Below, piece by piece: positions 19,021 to 30,052 of a DNA stretch of 64,000 nucleotides. How positions within the stretch are numbered: the first letter of the stretch is position 1; every line of letters starts with the position of its first letter. Location: contig NZ_JAFCLU010000028.1 in assembly GCF_018130385.1 (NCBI RefSeq), forward strand, positions 22,173 through 86,172, given 5' to 3'. The notes beneath the pieces were generated by a model that had not been told where the DNA came from, did not search any database, and worked only from the letters and a program-made list of their open reading frames with translations. Position numbers and translations under genes: made by a program. The DNA is from Bradyrhizobium sp. AUGA SZCCT0283 (GTDB lineage Bacteria; Pseudomonadota; Alphaproteobacteria; Rhizobiales; Xanthobacteraceae).

Positions 19021-19512
19021 TCAGAACGGAATATCGTCGTCCATATCGCTGTTGCGCGCGCCTGCCGCGACCGCCCGCCTCGGCGCCGAGCTGACCGGCC
19101 CGCCGGAACCGAAGTCACTTCCAGCATCGTCGGAGCCGAAATTGCCGCCACCGCCGCCGCTGCGGCCGTCGAGCATGGTCAGGGTCGAGTTGAAGCCCTG
19201 CAGCACGACTTCGGTCGAGTATTTCTCGACGCCGCCCTGGTCGGTCCATTTGCGGGTCTGCAGCGCGCCCTCGATGTAAACCTTGGCGCCCTTCTTCAGA
19301 TACTGTTCGACAATCTTGCAAAGCGGTTCGGAGAAGATGACGACGCGATGCCACTCGGTCTTTTCCTTGCGCTCCCCGGTGGCCTTGTCGCGCCAGGTTT
19401 CCGACGTCGCGATGCTCAGATTGGCAATCGGCCGCCCGTCCTGTGTCCGCCGGATTTCAGGATCCTTGCCGAGGTTGCCGACCAGAATCACCTTGTTCAC
19501 GCTTCCCGCCAT
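19021..19512 (-). CDS. ssb: Single-stranded DNA-binding protein
   Basis: The start is ATG 19512 with GTGGAGAGCGGCG before it; the frame is open further upstream but the family begins MAGSVNKVILVGNLG. The 163-residue product has the OB fold (GNLGKDPEIRRTQDGRPIANLSIATS near residues 12-37, then WHRVVIF and LKKGAKVYIEG). A Gly/Ser-rich linker leads to the acidic tip DMDDDIPF that docks repair and replication partners. It protects single-stranded DNA as a tetramer. A LexA-type SOS box lies about 200 bp upstream (19719-19733). Confidence 0.97.
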   Translation of the reverse strand: MAGSVNKVILVGNLGKDPEIRRTQDGRPIANLSIATSETWRDKATGERKEKTEWHRVVIFSEPLCKIVEQYLKKGAKVYIEGALQTRKWTDQGGVEKYSTEVVLQGFNSTLTMLDGRSGGGGGNFGSDDAGSDFGSGGPVSSAPRRAVAAGARNSDMDDDIPF

Positions 19513-20024
19513 CGCCGCTCTCCACTCGATATCGCCGGCAAAAATCACTGGTCCGGCCGCTTCCGTGCAGCCGCCTTCAATTCTTGACCTGTCGCTGGTC
19601 CGCCTTCCGCGTCCGTTTCCGGACATCTGGAGCGACCCTATACGCTCGCAAGCCCCGCCGACTTAGCGATCCCTCGGCAAGTCGGCGGTTATCCACATAT
19701 AGCATCGCCCCGGCCAATGTTCCAGCTTTGTTCCGGGAATCCACGTCGCCATGGGCTGAACTCGCTACTCAACTGTATGGCGACTTAGGTTCGCCACAAT
19801 TGAGTCCAGAAAACGCCAAAATGGAACCGAAAGTTCCGCCCGCTAACGTGAATAACGTAACCATATCATCAGCTTGTCTCGATGTTTTGGTTCACGAGTG
19901 TTGCAGTTCGGTGACGCAATTTTCGAGCGAGTCGCGCTATAAAACTCACCTAGCGGCGCGGCGCTCGCGTCATCACGGCAACGCTTCGGGACCAATGGAA
20001 GCGGGCAAGAGCTGGAGATAGAGG
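19513..20024. other. Divergent intergenic region upstream of ssb and the first barrel gene
   Basis: About 510 bp without a gene. It holds the SOS box at 19719-19733 and an AT-richer stretch with a TATAAA at 19938-19943 that may belong to the barrel-gene promoter. I see no RNA gene. Confidence 0.5.
19719..19733. promoter_or_regulatory. LexA-type SOS box (GTTC-N7-GTTC) near ssb
   Basis: GTTCCAGCTTTGTTC matches the direct-repeat LexA operator of alphaproteobacteria, GTTC-N7-GTTC. It lies 207 bp upstream of the ssb start. A second copy precedes uvrA and a third lies at 28319-28333. Confidence 0.7.
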
Positions 20025-20774
20025 ATGAAGAAGTTTCTGTTAGGTACGGTTGCTCTCATCGCGTTCGCGGCACCTGCGGCGGCCGCCGACCTCGCTGCGC
20101 GTCCTTACACCAAGGCCCCGCCGGCACCGATCGCCGTCGTGTACGACTGGAGCGGCTTCTACATCGGCGCCAATGGCGGCTGGGGTACGAGCCGCAAGTG
20201 CTGGGACTTCGTGGACCCGGCCGGCGCTTTCGTTGCAGCCGAGGGTTGCCATGACGCAGACGGCGGCACCGTCGGCGGCCAGATCGGTTATCGCTGGCAG
20301 GCAGGTACCTGGGTGTTCGGTCTTGAAGGCCAGGGCAACTGGGCCGACTTCCAGGGCAGCAATGCGAGCCTGTTCTTCCCCGGAGTCAGGAACGAATCGC
20401 GCATCGATGCGTTCGGCCTGTTCACGGGCCAGATCGGTTACGCCGCCAACAACGTTCTATTCTACATCAAGGGCGGTGCGGCCGTTACGGCGGATCGTTT
20501 CCGCGCCTTTGATATTCCCACGGGCATCGTGGTTGCCACCACCGGCGATGACACACGCTGGGGCGCCAGCGTCGGCGCGGGCATCGAATTCGGCTTCGCT
20601 CCCAACTGGTCGGTTGGCGTCGAATACAATCACCTGTTCATGCAGGACCGCACCCACACCTTCGTCGACCCGACCGGCGCCTTCGTCGGCGACGACCGGA
20701 TCAGCCAGGACGTGGACATCGTCACCGCTCGCATCAACTACCGCTTCGGCGGCCCGGTCATCGCGAAATACTGA
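20025..20774 (+). CDS. Outer-membrane beta-barrel protein (Omp25/RopB-like)
   Basis: This 249-residue protein has a signal peptide (MKKFLLGTVALIAFAAPAAA), then the family opening DLAARPYTKAPP and YDWSGFYIGANGGWG. Alternating hydrophobic strands run to the C-terminal YRFGGPVIAKY. It is an eight-stranded porin-like barrel of the Omp25 type abundant in Rhizobiales outer membranes. Two paralogues occur at 21001-21654 and 29265-29927; this copy is the most divergent, with two extra cysteines (RKCWDF and AEGCHD). A strong terminator follows, so it is transcribed alone. Confidence 0.9.
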   Translation: MKKFLLGTVALIAFAAPAAAADLAARPYTKAPPAPIAVVYDWSGFYIGANGGWGTSRKCWDFVDPAGAFVAAEGCHDADGGTVGGQIGYRWQAGTWVFGLEGQGNWADFQGSNASLFFPGVRNESRIDAFGLFTGQIGYAANNVLFYIKGGAAVTADRFRAFDIPTGIVVATTGDDTRWGASVGAGIEFGFAPNWSVGVEYNHLFMQDRTHTFVDPTGAFVGDDRISQDVDIVTARINYRFGGPVIAKY

Positions 20775-20800
20775 TCGCTGCTTTCAACCAACCAAGACCG

Positions 20801-20830
20801 AAAAGGCCGGCTCAACGCCGGCCTTTTTGT
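20801..20830 (+). terminator. Rho-independent terminator of the first barrel gene
   Basis: AAAAGGCCGGC, TCAA loop, then GCCGGCCTTTTT, 27 bp after the stop codon. Confidence 0.9.
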
Positions 20831-21000
20831 TTGGTTGTACCGCGGGACAGTCCGCACCCGCTTCGGTTGCATTGCGCATACATTTGCCGCGGATGTGGTT
20901 TTTCGGCGACAGCATTTTGGGATGACTTCGCGCTATATGCGCAGGCAACCTGAAATTGACTACTCCGGTAGTTGCGTTGGAAATGCCGAAAGGAAGAAAC

Positions 21001-21654
21001 GTGAAGAAAATTTTGTTGACGACGACCGCCCTGATCGCGCTTGGGATCGCCCCCGCGGCCGCCGCAGACCTTGCCGCACGGCCATACACCAAAGCGCCCG
21101 CTATCGCGCCTGGGATCAACTGGTCGGGCTTCTATGCCGGCGTCATGGGCGGTTATGCCTGGGGCGACGACGTCAAGGGCGGCTTCGGCGGCGGCACCGT
21201 CGGTTACAACTGGCAGGCGCCCGGCAGCATGTGGGTTTGGGGCCTCGAGATCGACGCCGCCGGCGCAAGCGTCAAGGATTCGATAACGGATTTGTCCCTC
21301 GGCTTTCCTGTAACCGCGGAAGAAAAGATCCGCGCGTTCGGCAGCGTCACTGGCCGCGTCGGCGTGACCGCGGGCGCAGCCCTGTTCTACGCCAAGGGCG
21401 GCTATGCCTGGGCTGACAATCGCCTCTCGGCCACGGCGCTGGGCGTGACGTTGTTCGATGAATCCAAGGTTCACTCCGGCTGGACGGTTGGTGCTGGTGC
21501 CGAATATATGTTCGCACCGAACTGGTCGGCCAAGGTTGAATACATGTATGCCGACTACGGCTCTGAGACCTATTTCGCCGGAACGCCGTTCGCCGGCGAT
21601 CTCGGTCTCACCACCCACAGCGTCAAGGGTGGCATCAACTATCACTTCAACTGA
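21001..21654 (+). CDS. Outer-membrane beta-barrel protein, second paralogue
   Basis: GTG 21001 is chosen as start because AAGGAAG sits just upstream and the signal peptide then begins MKKILLTTTALIALGIAPAAAA; an ATG 18 bp earlier is possible. The 217-residue product reads DLAARPYTKAP, then NWSGFYAGVMGGYAW, and ends GGINYHFN with a terminal aromatic-polar barrel signal. It is strikingly similar to the barrel at 29265-29927 (shared GGFGGGTVGYNWQ, IDAAGAS and FGSVTGR), so these two arose by a recent duplication. It follows the first barrel gene in the same direction but has its own leader and terminator. Confidence 0.9.
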   Translation: MKKILLTTTALIALGIAPAAAADLAARPYTKAPAIAPGINWSGFYAGVMGGYAWGDDVKGGFGGGTVGYNWQAPGSMWVWGLEIDAAGASVKDSITDLSLGFPVTAEEKIRAFGSVTGRVGVTAGAALFYAKGGYAWADNRLSATALGVTLFDESKVHSGWTVGAGAEYMFAPNWSAKVEYMYADYGSETYFAGTPFAGDLGLTTHSVKGGINYHFN

Positions 21655-21716
21655 AGCAGCAAGGTCGGTGGGGAGGGCTTGTCTCGGCTGACCCGGATTC
21701 TCAAGGTTTGATAGCG

Positions 21717-21747
21717 AAAGGCCGGCCTCGCGCCGGCCTTTTTTTGT
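21717..21747 (+). terminator. Rho-independent terminator of the second barrel gene
   Basis: AAAGGCCGGC and GCCGGCCTTTTTTT arms form a strong GC stem followed by a U-run. The stem is nearly identical to the one at 20801-20830. Confidence 0.9.
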
Positions 21748-21782
21748 GCGGAACTGCTGACTGCTGCTGCCAAAAATCTTTG

Positions 21783-21834
21783 TTTGACGCGTTTTCCTGA
21801 CGTGAACCGGTGCCCACATCGCTTGAAAACGCTA
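21783..21834. repeat. Palindromic repeat, GACGCGTTTTC...GAAAACGC type (family E)
   Basis: The ends GACGCGTTTTC and GAAAACGCTAT flank GTGAACCGGTGCCCAC. Related copies are at 30946-30995, 39795-39898 and, as a partial copy, 36289-36315. Confidence 0.8.
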
Positions 21835-21886
21835 TCGACCAAACAATCCGTTGATGATTCGCGCGCGGCACTGGAAATCCCTCGTC

Positions 21887-21901
21887 GTTCTTCCTATGTT
21901 C
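21887..21901. promoter_or_regulatory. LexA-type SOS box upstream of uvrA
   Basis: GTTCTTCCTATGTTC fits GTTC-N7-GTTC exactly and lies 90 bp before the uvrA start chosen here. Its position also argues against the longer reading frame starting at 21784. Confidence 0.8.
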
Positions 21902-21990
21902 CAGCATTCTTTAATCGGCGCCTGAGCCCGGTCCTTGACCGGCAATGCGCGCCCAACGTGGCGCGCGTCTGCACGCCTGGAAATGCCGAT

Positions 21991-24975
<2,985 letters not shown>

Positions 24976-25098
24976 TGTTGACAACCATTGGTTGCTTACA
25001 TCAAACTGGTGCATTACGAGTGCTGTCCCCAAGCGCGAAACATAAGGCGCATCTTGCCCGTCGCTTCTCAATTGGCAAGTCGCAGAACAATAATTAGA

Positions 25099-26161
25099 CG
25101 CCAGTGGGGGGAAAGCATTCTGGACGCGATCGAAAGAAAGTTTGAGCATTCATGCCTTTGTTAGCTTTCTGGGAATCCAATCCAGACGAAGTAGGCCAAA
25201 CTTCGATCGAACAGATGTTATCAGGGCACAATAAACGCGATCGGATTTGACGGAATTTGGACTTCGCCTGAGGGACATTCGATAGTTGCTGAAGTAAAGA
25301 CTACAGACGCATATCGTATACCGCTTGATACGATTGCCTCCTATCGGCAACGCCTGCTAGGCAGCAAGGAAGTAATTGAACCTTCGTCGATCTTAATCTT
25401 GGTTGGCCGACAAGATACAGGAGAGCTTGAGGCGCAGATACGGGGCTCGCGTCATGCGTGGGACATCCGTGTTATCAGTGCAGACTCCCTCGTGAAGCTT
25501 GTGCACCTAAAGGAAAACTCTGACGACCCCGAAACGGGACGAAAGATTCGCAGCCTTCTCACACCGATGGAATTTACGCGTCTGGATAGTTTGGTCGATG
25601 TGATGTTTGCAACCGTCACAGACGTCGAGGCAGGCATAATTGAAACCGTTGTCGATAAGATAGATGATACGACAACCAACTCAATCAAAGATACTTTCGT
25701 CACGCCAAGCGGGTGGGAGTTCACTGACACAGCGATGCTAGACGCAAAGCGGGCGAAAGCGATCGAGGCGCTCGCCAAAGTCATCGGGACGAAGTTTATA
25801 AAGAAGAGCCGCGCTCTGTACTGGGATGCTTCACACGAGAGTAGGCTCGCGTGCTCTGTTTCTAAGCGTTACACTAAGGGTGCTTATCCATATTGGTATG
25901 CGTACCATCCTCAATGGGATCAATTTCTGAGCGAAGGTAAGAAATCGTTCTTCGTACTGGGGTGTATGGATTTGCCGCATGCCTTCGCAATTCCGCTGGA
26001 TATCCTGCAAGAACTTGTCGGCGTTAAACACGACGACAACTGAACGGAGCACCTATTGGCATATACATTTGGTTGAAATAGGCAGTGGTTCAATTGCGCT
26101 CCAGCTACCAAAAGTATCCCGGCAGCTACCGCTTGATGATTTTCGTATCTCGCTTGACTAG
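25099..26161 (+). pseudogene. Decayed PD-(D/E)XK-type nuclease-like gene (several frameshifts)
   Basis: One protein-like sequence is split over three frames. It begins RQWGESILDAIERKFE (25099-25146, frame 1), shifts to frame 3 for LLAFWESNPDEVGQTSIEQ (about 25155-25215), and returns to frame 1 for INAIGFDGIWTSPEG and IVAEVKTTDAYRI. It then stays open from about 25195 to a stop at 26041-26043, and after a shift near 26020 continues in frame 2 as LNTTTTERSTYWHIHLVEIG to a stop at 26161. The D...EVK pattern (GFDGIW, then VAEVK) is that of PD-(D/E)XK nucleases. The section between the first two blocks and the third looks too short, so an internal deletion is likely. Base composition is lower in GC than in the flanking genes. 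Confidence 0.7.
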
Positions 26162-26228
26162 TCTTTCTAATGGTGATGGCTTGCGGCAACGAACGGGCGG
26201 AACCGTCGCGGAGCACGCAGCAAGCGCA

Positions 26229-26256
26229 GGGCGGATTAGCGAAGCGTAATCCGCCA
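26229..26256. repeat. Palindromic repeat (GGCGGATTA...TAATCCGCC)
   Basis: Perfect 9-bp arms at 26230-26238 and 26247-26255 surround GCGAAGCG. This is a common Bradyrhizobium intergenic hairpin. Nothing else is visible in 26162-26357. Confidence 0.75.
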
Positions 26257-26357
26257 CTTCGACAGTCATGTTCCGTGCCCCTCAGCTCAACCGTGCTGTC
26301 GATACTGGGCGCTTTACCGTTCGCAAAACTGAAAGCCGGTCGCTGCGAAAGCTCGCC

Positions 26358-26684
26358 CTACACCGTCCAATAATGCGGATGCGGGCGCGAGCGGTCGCCC
26401 CAGTCGAAGTCGTCTTCATCGAGCTCGGACGGGCCGGCGCGCAGGTCCTCCAGCGTCAGCTCGACCGTGAAGGCCTGACGCGCTGGATCGAACCGGAGTG
26501 CGTCCCACCGAACTGGATGATGGTGGTGGCTGGCGAGCAGACCGCCGGTTTTTATCACGGCATAAGCGACAGCTCCGCTCACCTTGTCCAGCATCAGTCG
26601 CTCGATCGTACCGAGCTTTGCGCCGTCTCGCCCGTAGACGTTCGCGTGCTCGACGCGATCACTGGGCACCAGGGTATGAGGCAT
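26358..26684 (-). CDS. PRC-barrel domain protein
   Basis: ATG 26684 follows CAGGGAGGACGCC and gives a 108-residue protein; the longer frame upstream is not conserved in character. The PRC-barrel spans about residues 5-80, with DRVEHANVYGRDGAKLGTIE and VAYAVIKTGG as the two half-barrels. A run of four histidines (LASHHHHPV) follows. Such small soluble PRC proteins are often stress-associated in rhizobia. A consensus TATAAT (26716-26721, minus strand) lies 30-40 bp upstream. It is divergent from a hemerythrin gene, and the FixK-type box between them could serve both. Confidence 0.8.
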   Translation of the reverse strand: MPHTLVPSDRVEHANVYGRDGAKLGTIERLMLDKVSGAVAYAVIKTGGLLASHHHHPVRWDALRFDPARQAFTVELTLEDLRAGPSELDEDDFDWGDRSRPHPHYWTV

Positions 26685-26800
26685 GGCGTCCTCCCTGTTT
26701 TCTTGTTCGGCAGGCATTATAGCACGAACAAGCCCGGCATGCGCGGACGTCCAGTCTGCCGCGCTGCACCAAAGCGCCAAGGGCTCTTTCCGTTGCGGTT

Positions 26801-26814
26801 TTGATCCAGCGCAA
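26801..26814. promoter_or_regulatory. FixK/FNR-type box between PRC-barrel and hemerythrin genes
   Basis: TTGATCCAGCGCAA fits the TTG-N8-CAA pattern with good half-sites (TTGATC and GCGCAA). It lies 57 bp before the hemerythrin ATG, which allows a centre near -41 with a transcript start about 20 bp upstream of the codon. Confidence 0.65.
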
Positions 26815-26870
26815 AATACCGCGACGGTTTTGAGCCTAGCCTTAATGGGCTCACGCTGTGGATCACGGCA

Positions 26871-27434
26871 ATGATCATCGAGCTGCTAACCCGGGAACAC
26901 CGTAATATCGAACGCCTGCTCGCCGTCCTCGAACACGAGCTGGACATTTTCGATCGCGCAGACCGGCCGGACTATGAGGTTATCCGGGCCATCATTGCCT
27001 ATTTCGAAGTCTATACCGAGATGTACCACCACCCTCAGGAAGACCGGGTCTTTGCCAAGCTGAAAATTCGCGACCCCGTGGCCGCAGCGAAAGTCGGCGA
27101 CCTCGCGCGTGAGCATCAAAAAGGGGCCGAGCGTTTGCGTCGCGTCGCAAAAGCGGTCGACGGTGTGCTCGCGGATCGCGAATTCCTTCGCCAGGACGTG
27201 GACGCCATCGTTCGCGATTTCCTGGAGCACGAGCGGCGTCACATCGTGATGGAGGATCGCGATTTCTTCCCTGCGGCCCTGAAGGCATTGCGGCCTGCCG
27301 ATTGGACCGAAATCGCTTCGGCCTTGTCCCCTCAAAAGGACCCACTGTTCAGCGATGCCACGGAAACGAGGTTCGAGGCACTACGAGCACATATCTTGCA
27401 GTTGGAGCAGGAGGCTGAAGCCGAACGACGTTAG
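26871..27434 (+). CDS. Hemerythrin HHE-domain protein
   Basis: The 187-residue protein is a hemerythrin-like four-helix bundle that binds a di-iron centre. Candidate ligands are His10 (LTREHRNIE), the HHPQED motif near residue 57, His in LAREHQKG, and LEHERRHIVMEDRDFFP near residues 115-131. These proteins sense or buffer oxygen, nitric oxide or iron in the cytoplasm. A FixK/FNR-type box upstream suggests induction in low oxygen. The first 8 bp before ATG lack a strong Shine-Dalgarno sequence. It is divergent from the PRC-barrel gene. Confidence 0.92.
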   Translation: MIIELLTREHRNIERLLAVLEHELDIFDRADRPDYEVIRAIIAYFEVYTEMYHHPQEDRVFAKLKIRDPVAAAKVGDLAREHQKGAERLRRVAKAVDGVLADREFLRQDVDAIVRDFLEHERRHIVMEDRDFFPAALKALRPADWTEIASALSPQKDPLFSDATETRFEALRAHILQLEQEAEAERR

Positions 27435-27478
27435 TCGCGCGCGAACGGGCACCGCGGGTCAACGCCCTGTTCCACGCC

Positions 27479-28249
27479 TCACTCCTCCATTACCGCTTCC
27501 ACAAACCCCTTCGGGTCCTGGCAAAACTCCCGCATGACCCTGTAGTGATCGGTGTCCTTCACCGTCACCGGCTCAAGCCCATATTTGGTCAGCCGCAGCA
27601 GCCGCGCGTTGGGATACGCCATCAACATAGGCGAATGCGTGGCCATGATGATCTGGCAGTGGCCGATGTCGTCCATTCGCCGCATCAGCTTCAGAAACTC
27701 GATCTGGCGCGCAGGAGACAATGCGGACTCCGGTTCGTCGAAGATGAAGATGCCCTGCCGCTGGCAGCGCTCTTCAAAGAAGCGCAAGAAACCCTCGCCG
27801 TGCGAATGGGACAGGAAGTCAGGCGGGGGCGGCCCGAATGGGTCATCCTTGGCCGCCTTGTCCAGGTATCTTGCAACTGAGAAGAAGCTCTCCGCGCGGA
27901 AGAACCATCCATTCGTAACCTTGGGCAGCCAGCTTGCGCGAAGTGCAGTCGAGAGGCTGCCGCCCATCTTCTCCAGCGCGTCCGAATGGTCGACCGGCAT
28001 ATAGCCCTTGCCGCCACCGGCTTCGTCATAGCCTGCAAGCACGGCGATGCCTTCCAGCAGGGTGGATTTTCCGGTCCCGTTCTCGCCGACGATAATCGTG
28101 ATCGCGCGATCGAAACTCAATTCGAAATTGTCGCGGAGCAGCGGAAGACAGAATGGATAGGTCTCGCGGTCGGTGATGCGCGAGGGCTCGAGCCAGATGC
28201 GCTTGAGGTACGGCGCCGGCAGATTGATCGGCCTGTTTCGTCGTGCCAT
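27479..28249 (-). CDS. AAA ATPase of the SMC/ABC-like type
   Basis: This stand-alone 256-residue ATPase has Walker A GENGTGKST (residues 55-63), an ABC-type signature region LSHSHGEGFLRFF, Walker B GIFIFDEPESALSP and the switch histidine in IMATHSPML. It lacks a long coiled coil, so it is a minimal Rad50/RecF-style ATPase like those found singly or with nucleases in accessory islands. It is divergent from a WYL-like gene, and the 103-bp gap contains a GAAC-N7-GAAC SOS box. A role in DNA damage or defence is inferred from context only. Confidence 0.88.
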   Translation of the reverse strand: MARRNRPINLPAPYLKRIWLEPSRITDRETYPFCLPLLRDNFELSFDRAITIIVGENGTGKSTLLEGIAVLAGYDEAGGGKGYMPVDHSDALEKMGGSLSTALRASWLPKVTNGWFFRAESFFSVARYLDKAAKDDPFGPPPPDFLSHSHGEGFLRFFEERCQRQGIFIFDEPESALSPARQIEFLKLMRRMDDIGHCQIIMATHSPMLMAYPNARLLRLTKYGLEPVTVKDTDHYRVMREFCQDPKGFVEAVMEE

Positions 28250-28318
28250 GCGCTCTTATCCAACAACTGACGCAGTCCAGCGCTCCAATGCCAGCCTAAC
28301 TCTCTGGCACAGTCTTCG

Positions 28319-28333
28319 GAACGAAACAAGAAC
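28319..28333. promoter_or_regulatory. LexA-type SOS box between AAA ATPase and WYL-like genes
   Basis: GAACGAAACAAGAAC is the reverse-complement form of GTTC-N7-GTTC. It ends 19 bp before the WYL-like start codon. It overlaps a near-perfect CAAGAA/TTCTTG hairpin (28327-28340). Confidence 0.55.
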
Positions 28334-28352
28334 ATTCTTGAGCGTGCAGTTC

Positions 28353-28676
28353 ATGCCCAACACCACCTACACCCTCTTCCGCAACGCTATCCTCGGCGAG
28401 CAACAGGTCGTCTGCCGCTATGATGGCCGCTTCCGCGAATTGTGTCCTCACATCATCGGCACCAACAAACGCGGCGAAGACGTCGTGCTGGCCTGGCAGT
28501 TCGCTGGCGAGAGCAGCGGGCCGTTGCCGCAATGGCGATGCCTGAAGCTCGCCAACGTCAGTGACGCGCGCCCGCGCTCCGGCGGCTGGCACGAAGGCGG
28601 CTCGCATCAGACGACGCAGACCTGCGTGAGCGAGATCGACCTCGACATCAATGTTCACGTGCGAAAGTTACGGTGA
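28353..28676 (+). CDS. Small WYL-like domain protein
   Basis: ATG 28353 is the most likely start; the frame is open upstream but passes through the SOS box. The 107-residue product has the pattern AILGEQQVVCRYDGRFRELCPHIIG followed by VVLAWQFAG and QWRCLKLANV, which matches the core of WYL domains (ligand-binding regulators, often with nucleic-acid ligands). No DNA-binding domain is attached, so it would be a solo WYL protein. Solo WYL proteins near ATPases are seen in defence and DNA-damage loci. The domain call is by pattern and moderately sure. Confidence 0.6.
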   Translation: MPNTTYTLFRNAILGEQQVVCRYDGRFRELCPHIIGTNKRGEDVVLAWQFAGESSGPLPQWRCLKLANVSDARPRSGGWHEGGSHQTTQTCVSEIDLDINVHVRKLR

Positions 28677-28678
28677 CC

Positions 28679-29087
28679 GGTCACCTGGCGTTCGGCAGGC
28701 TGACGTCCGGGCCGACCGAGGCCTCTTCGACGCTCGGCCATGCACGGACGATTTCGACGAAATCCCGCGGCGACACGCCCGGCGGCAGGATCACCTGCAT
28801 GTAGCGCCGCAATTCCTTCTCGGGCTTGGATAGCCCTGACTCGTCGGCCTCGGCCAGGGCCGCACCTTGTAGACGATGCTTCGCTCGCAATGATGTGGAT
28901 AGGCCGTGATGTACGGAACACCCGCGTAAGGCTGCATCACAAGCTTGATCGAACGAACGCAGTCACCGCTCTTTCGCAGATCGAGAACGCATTCCGCTCC
29001 ACACGTCGCCGCACTGCCGTCGAAATAGCAACCTGCCCGCGCCAATGCGCGGACGCGCTTCGGTCCAACTTTTGCCGGCATACGCAA
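28679..29087 (-). pseudogene. Probable frameshifted gene of unknown function
   Basis: On the minus strand, frame one (from about 29087) reads CYFDGSAATCGAECVLDL and later VMQPYAGVPYITAYPHH. After a shift near 28860-28890 a second frame continues LSKPEKELRRYMQVILPPG and PRDFVEIVRAWPSVEE, ending at a stop at 28681-28683. Both blocks look protein-like and adjoin in the right order. The YITAYP stretch recalls ends of some RNase-type toxins, but this is too weak to name. The rest of 28677-29264 shows no other gene. Confidence 0.4.
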
Positions 29088-29264
29088 CGTATGGTTAACT
29101 CACAAGTGAACGTTCTCACATCCGCCGGACGTCGCTTGCAGACGGCTCTCACAGGGCGCGTTCGCGTCCTCTTTCACAAAACGATGCGTCACCACGCCGG
29201 TGCGATCGGTTCGCTATGGAGCCCGCAGGGGGTTATACGAATGTTCAACTTTAGGGGACAAGAA

Positions 29265-29927
29265 ATGAAACGACTACTTCTAGCTGGTGTGGCCCTTTCG
29301 GTCGCGACTGCGGCCTCGGCCGCCGACATGCAGGCGCGGCCCTACACCAAGGCGCCCCCGGCGGCGGTGGTTGCGGTGTATAATTGGTCCGGCTTCTATA
29401 TCGGCGCGATGGGCGGCTATGGCTGGGACAGTGGGAACAGTAGCGGCGGCTTCGGCGGCGGCACGGTCGGCTACAACTGGCAGCTCCCAGGCAGTCAGTT
29501 TGTTTTCGGTATCGAAGTCGACGCCGCCGGCGCCAGCATCAAGGACAGCCTCACCGCAGACATCGGCGGGGGCGTCCTGGCCACGGAGGAACTCAAGATC
29601 AACTCGTTCGGCAGCGTGACCGGCCGAGCGGGCTTCGCAATGGATGCGGCCCTCATCTACGCCAAGGGCGGTTTTGCGTGGGCCAACAGAAAGGATTCCG
29701 TTTCAGTGCCAGCGCTCGGCGTGGCGATTTCGGATAGCCAGTCCCACACGGGATTCACCATCGGCGGTGGCCTCGAATATTTGTTCACGCCGAACTGGTC
29801 GGCCAAGGGCGAGTACATGTACACCAGCCTCGGCAGCAAGACCTACAATCTGGGCGGCGACCTGTTTGACTCCGGCACCATCGACTTCCACACCATCAAG
29901 GTCGGCGTGAACTATCACTTTAGGTGA
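29265..29927 (+). CDS. Outer-membrane beta-barrel protein, third paralogue
   Basis: ATG 29265 follows TTAGGGGACAAGAA; the longer open frame upstream is not used. The 220-residue product has a signal peptide (MKRLLLAGVALSVATAASAA), DMQARPYTKAPP, NWSGFYIGAMGGYGW, and ends KVGVNYHFR. It shares long blocks with the barrel at 21001-21654, including GGFGGGTVGYNWQ and FTPNWSAKGEYMYTSLGSKTY versus FAPNWSAKVEYMY. It is an Omp25-like eight-stranded barrel. It stands alone, with family B repeats 18 bp after its stop. Confidence 0.9.
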   Translation: MKRLLLAGVALSVATAASAADMQARPYTKAPPAAVVAVYNWSGFYIGAMGGYGWDSGNSSGGFGGGTVGYNWQLPGSQFVFGIEVDAAGASIKDSLTADIGGGVLATEELKINSFGSVTGRAGFAMDAALIYAKGGFAWANRKDSVSVPALGVAISDSQSHTGFTIGGGLEYLFTPNWSAKGEYMYTSLGSKTYNLGGDLFDSGTIDFHTIKVGVNYHFR

Positions 29928-29944
29928 GACGACTCGTGTCGCTG

Positions 29945-30037
29945 CGTAGGGTGGGCAAAGCGAAGCGTGCCCACCATCCAGCACACGAACCTGAGAGATG
30001 GTGGGCACGGCGCTCTCGCGCCTTGCCCACTCTACGG
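29945..30037. repeat. Two inverted copies of the family B repeat
   Basis: CGTAGGGTGGGCAAAGC...GTGCCCACCAT (29945-29977) and GATGGTGGGCAC...TTGCCCACTCTACGG (29997-30037) face each other, so the whole block could fold into one long hairpin. It matches 999-1042. Confidence 0.8.
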
Positions 30038-30052
30038 GCCCTCACTCTGGGT

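Noticed and set aside
21784..21990. Longer uvrA start
   Set aside because: The extra 69 codons include a family E repeat and the SOS box and match nothing in UvrA.
25152..25250. Separate 32-residue peptide gene
   Set aside because: Its sequence continues the nuclease-like protein in another frame, so it is part of the pseudogene.
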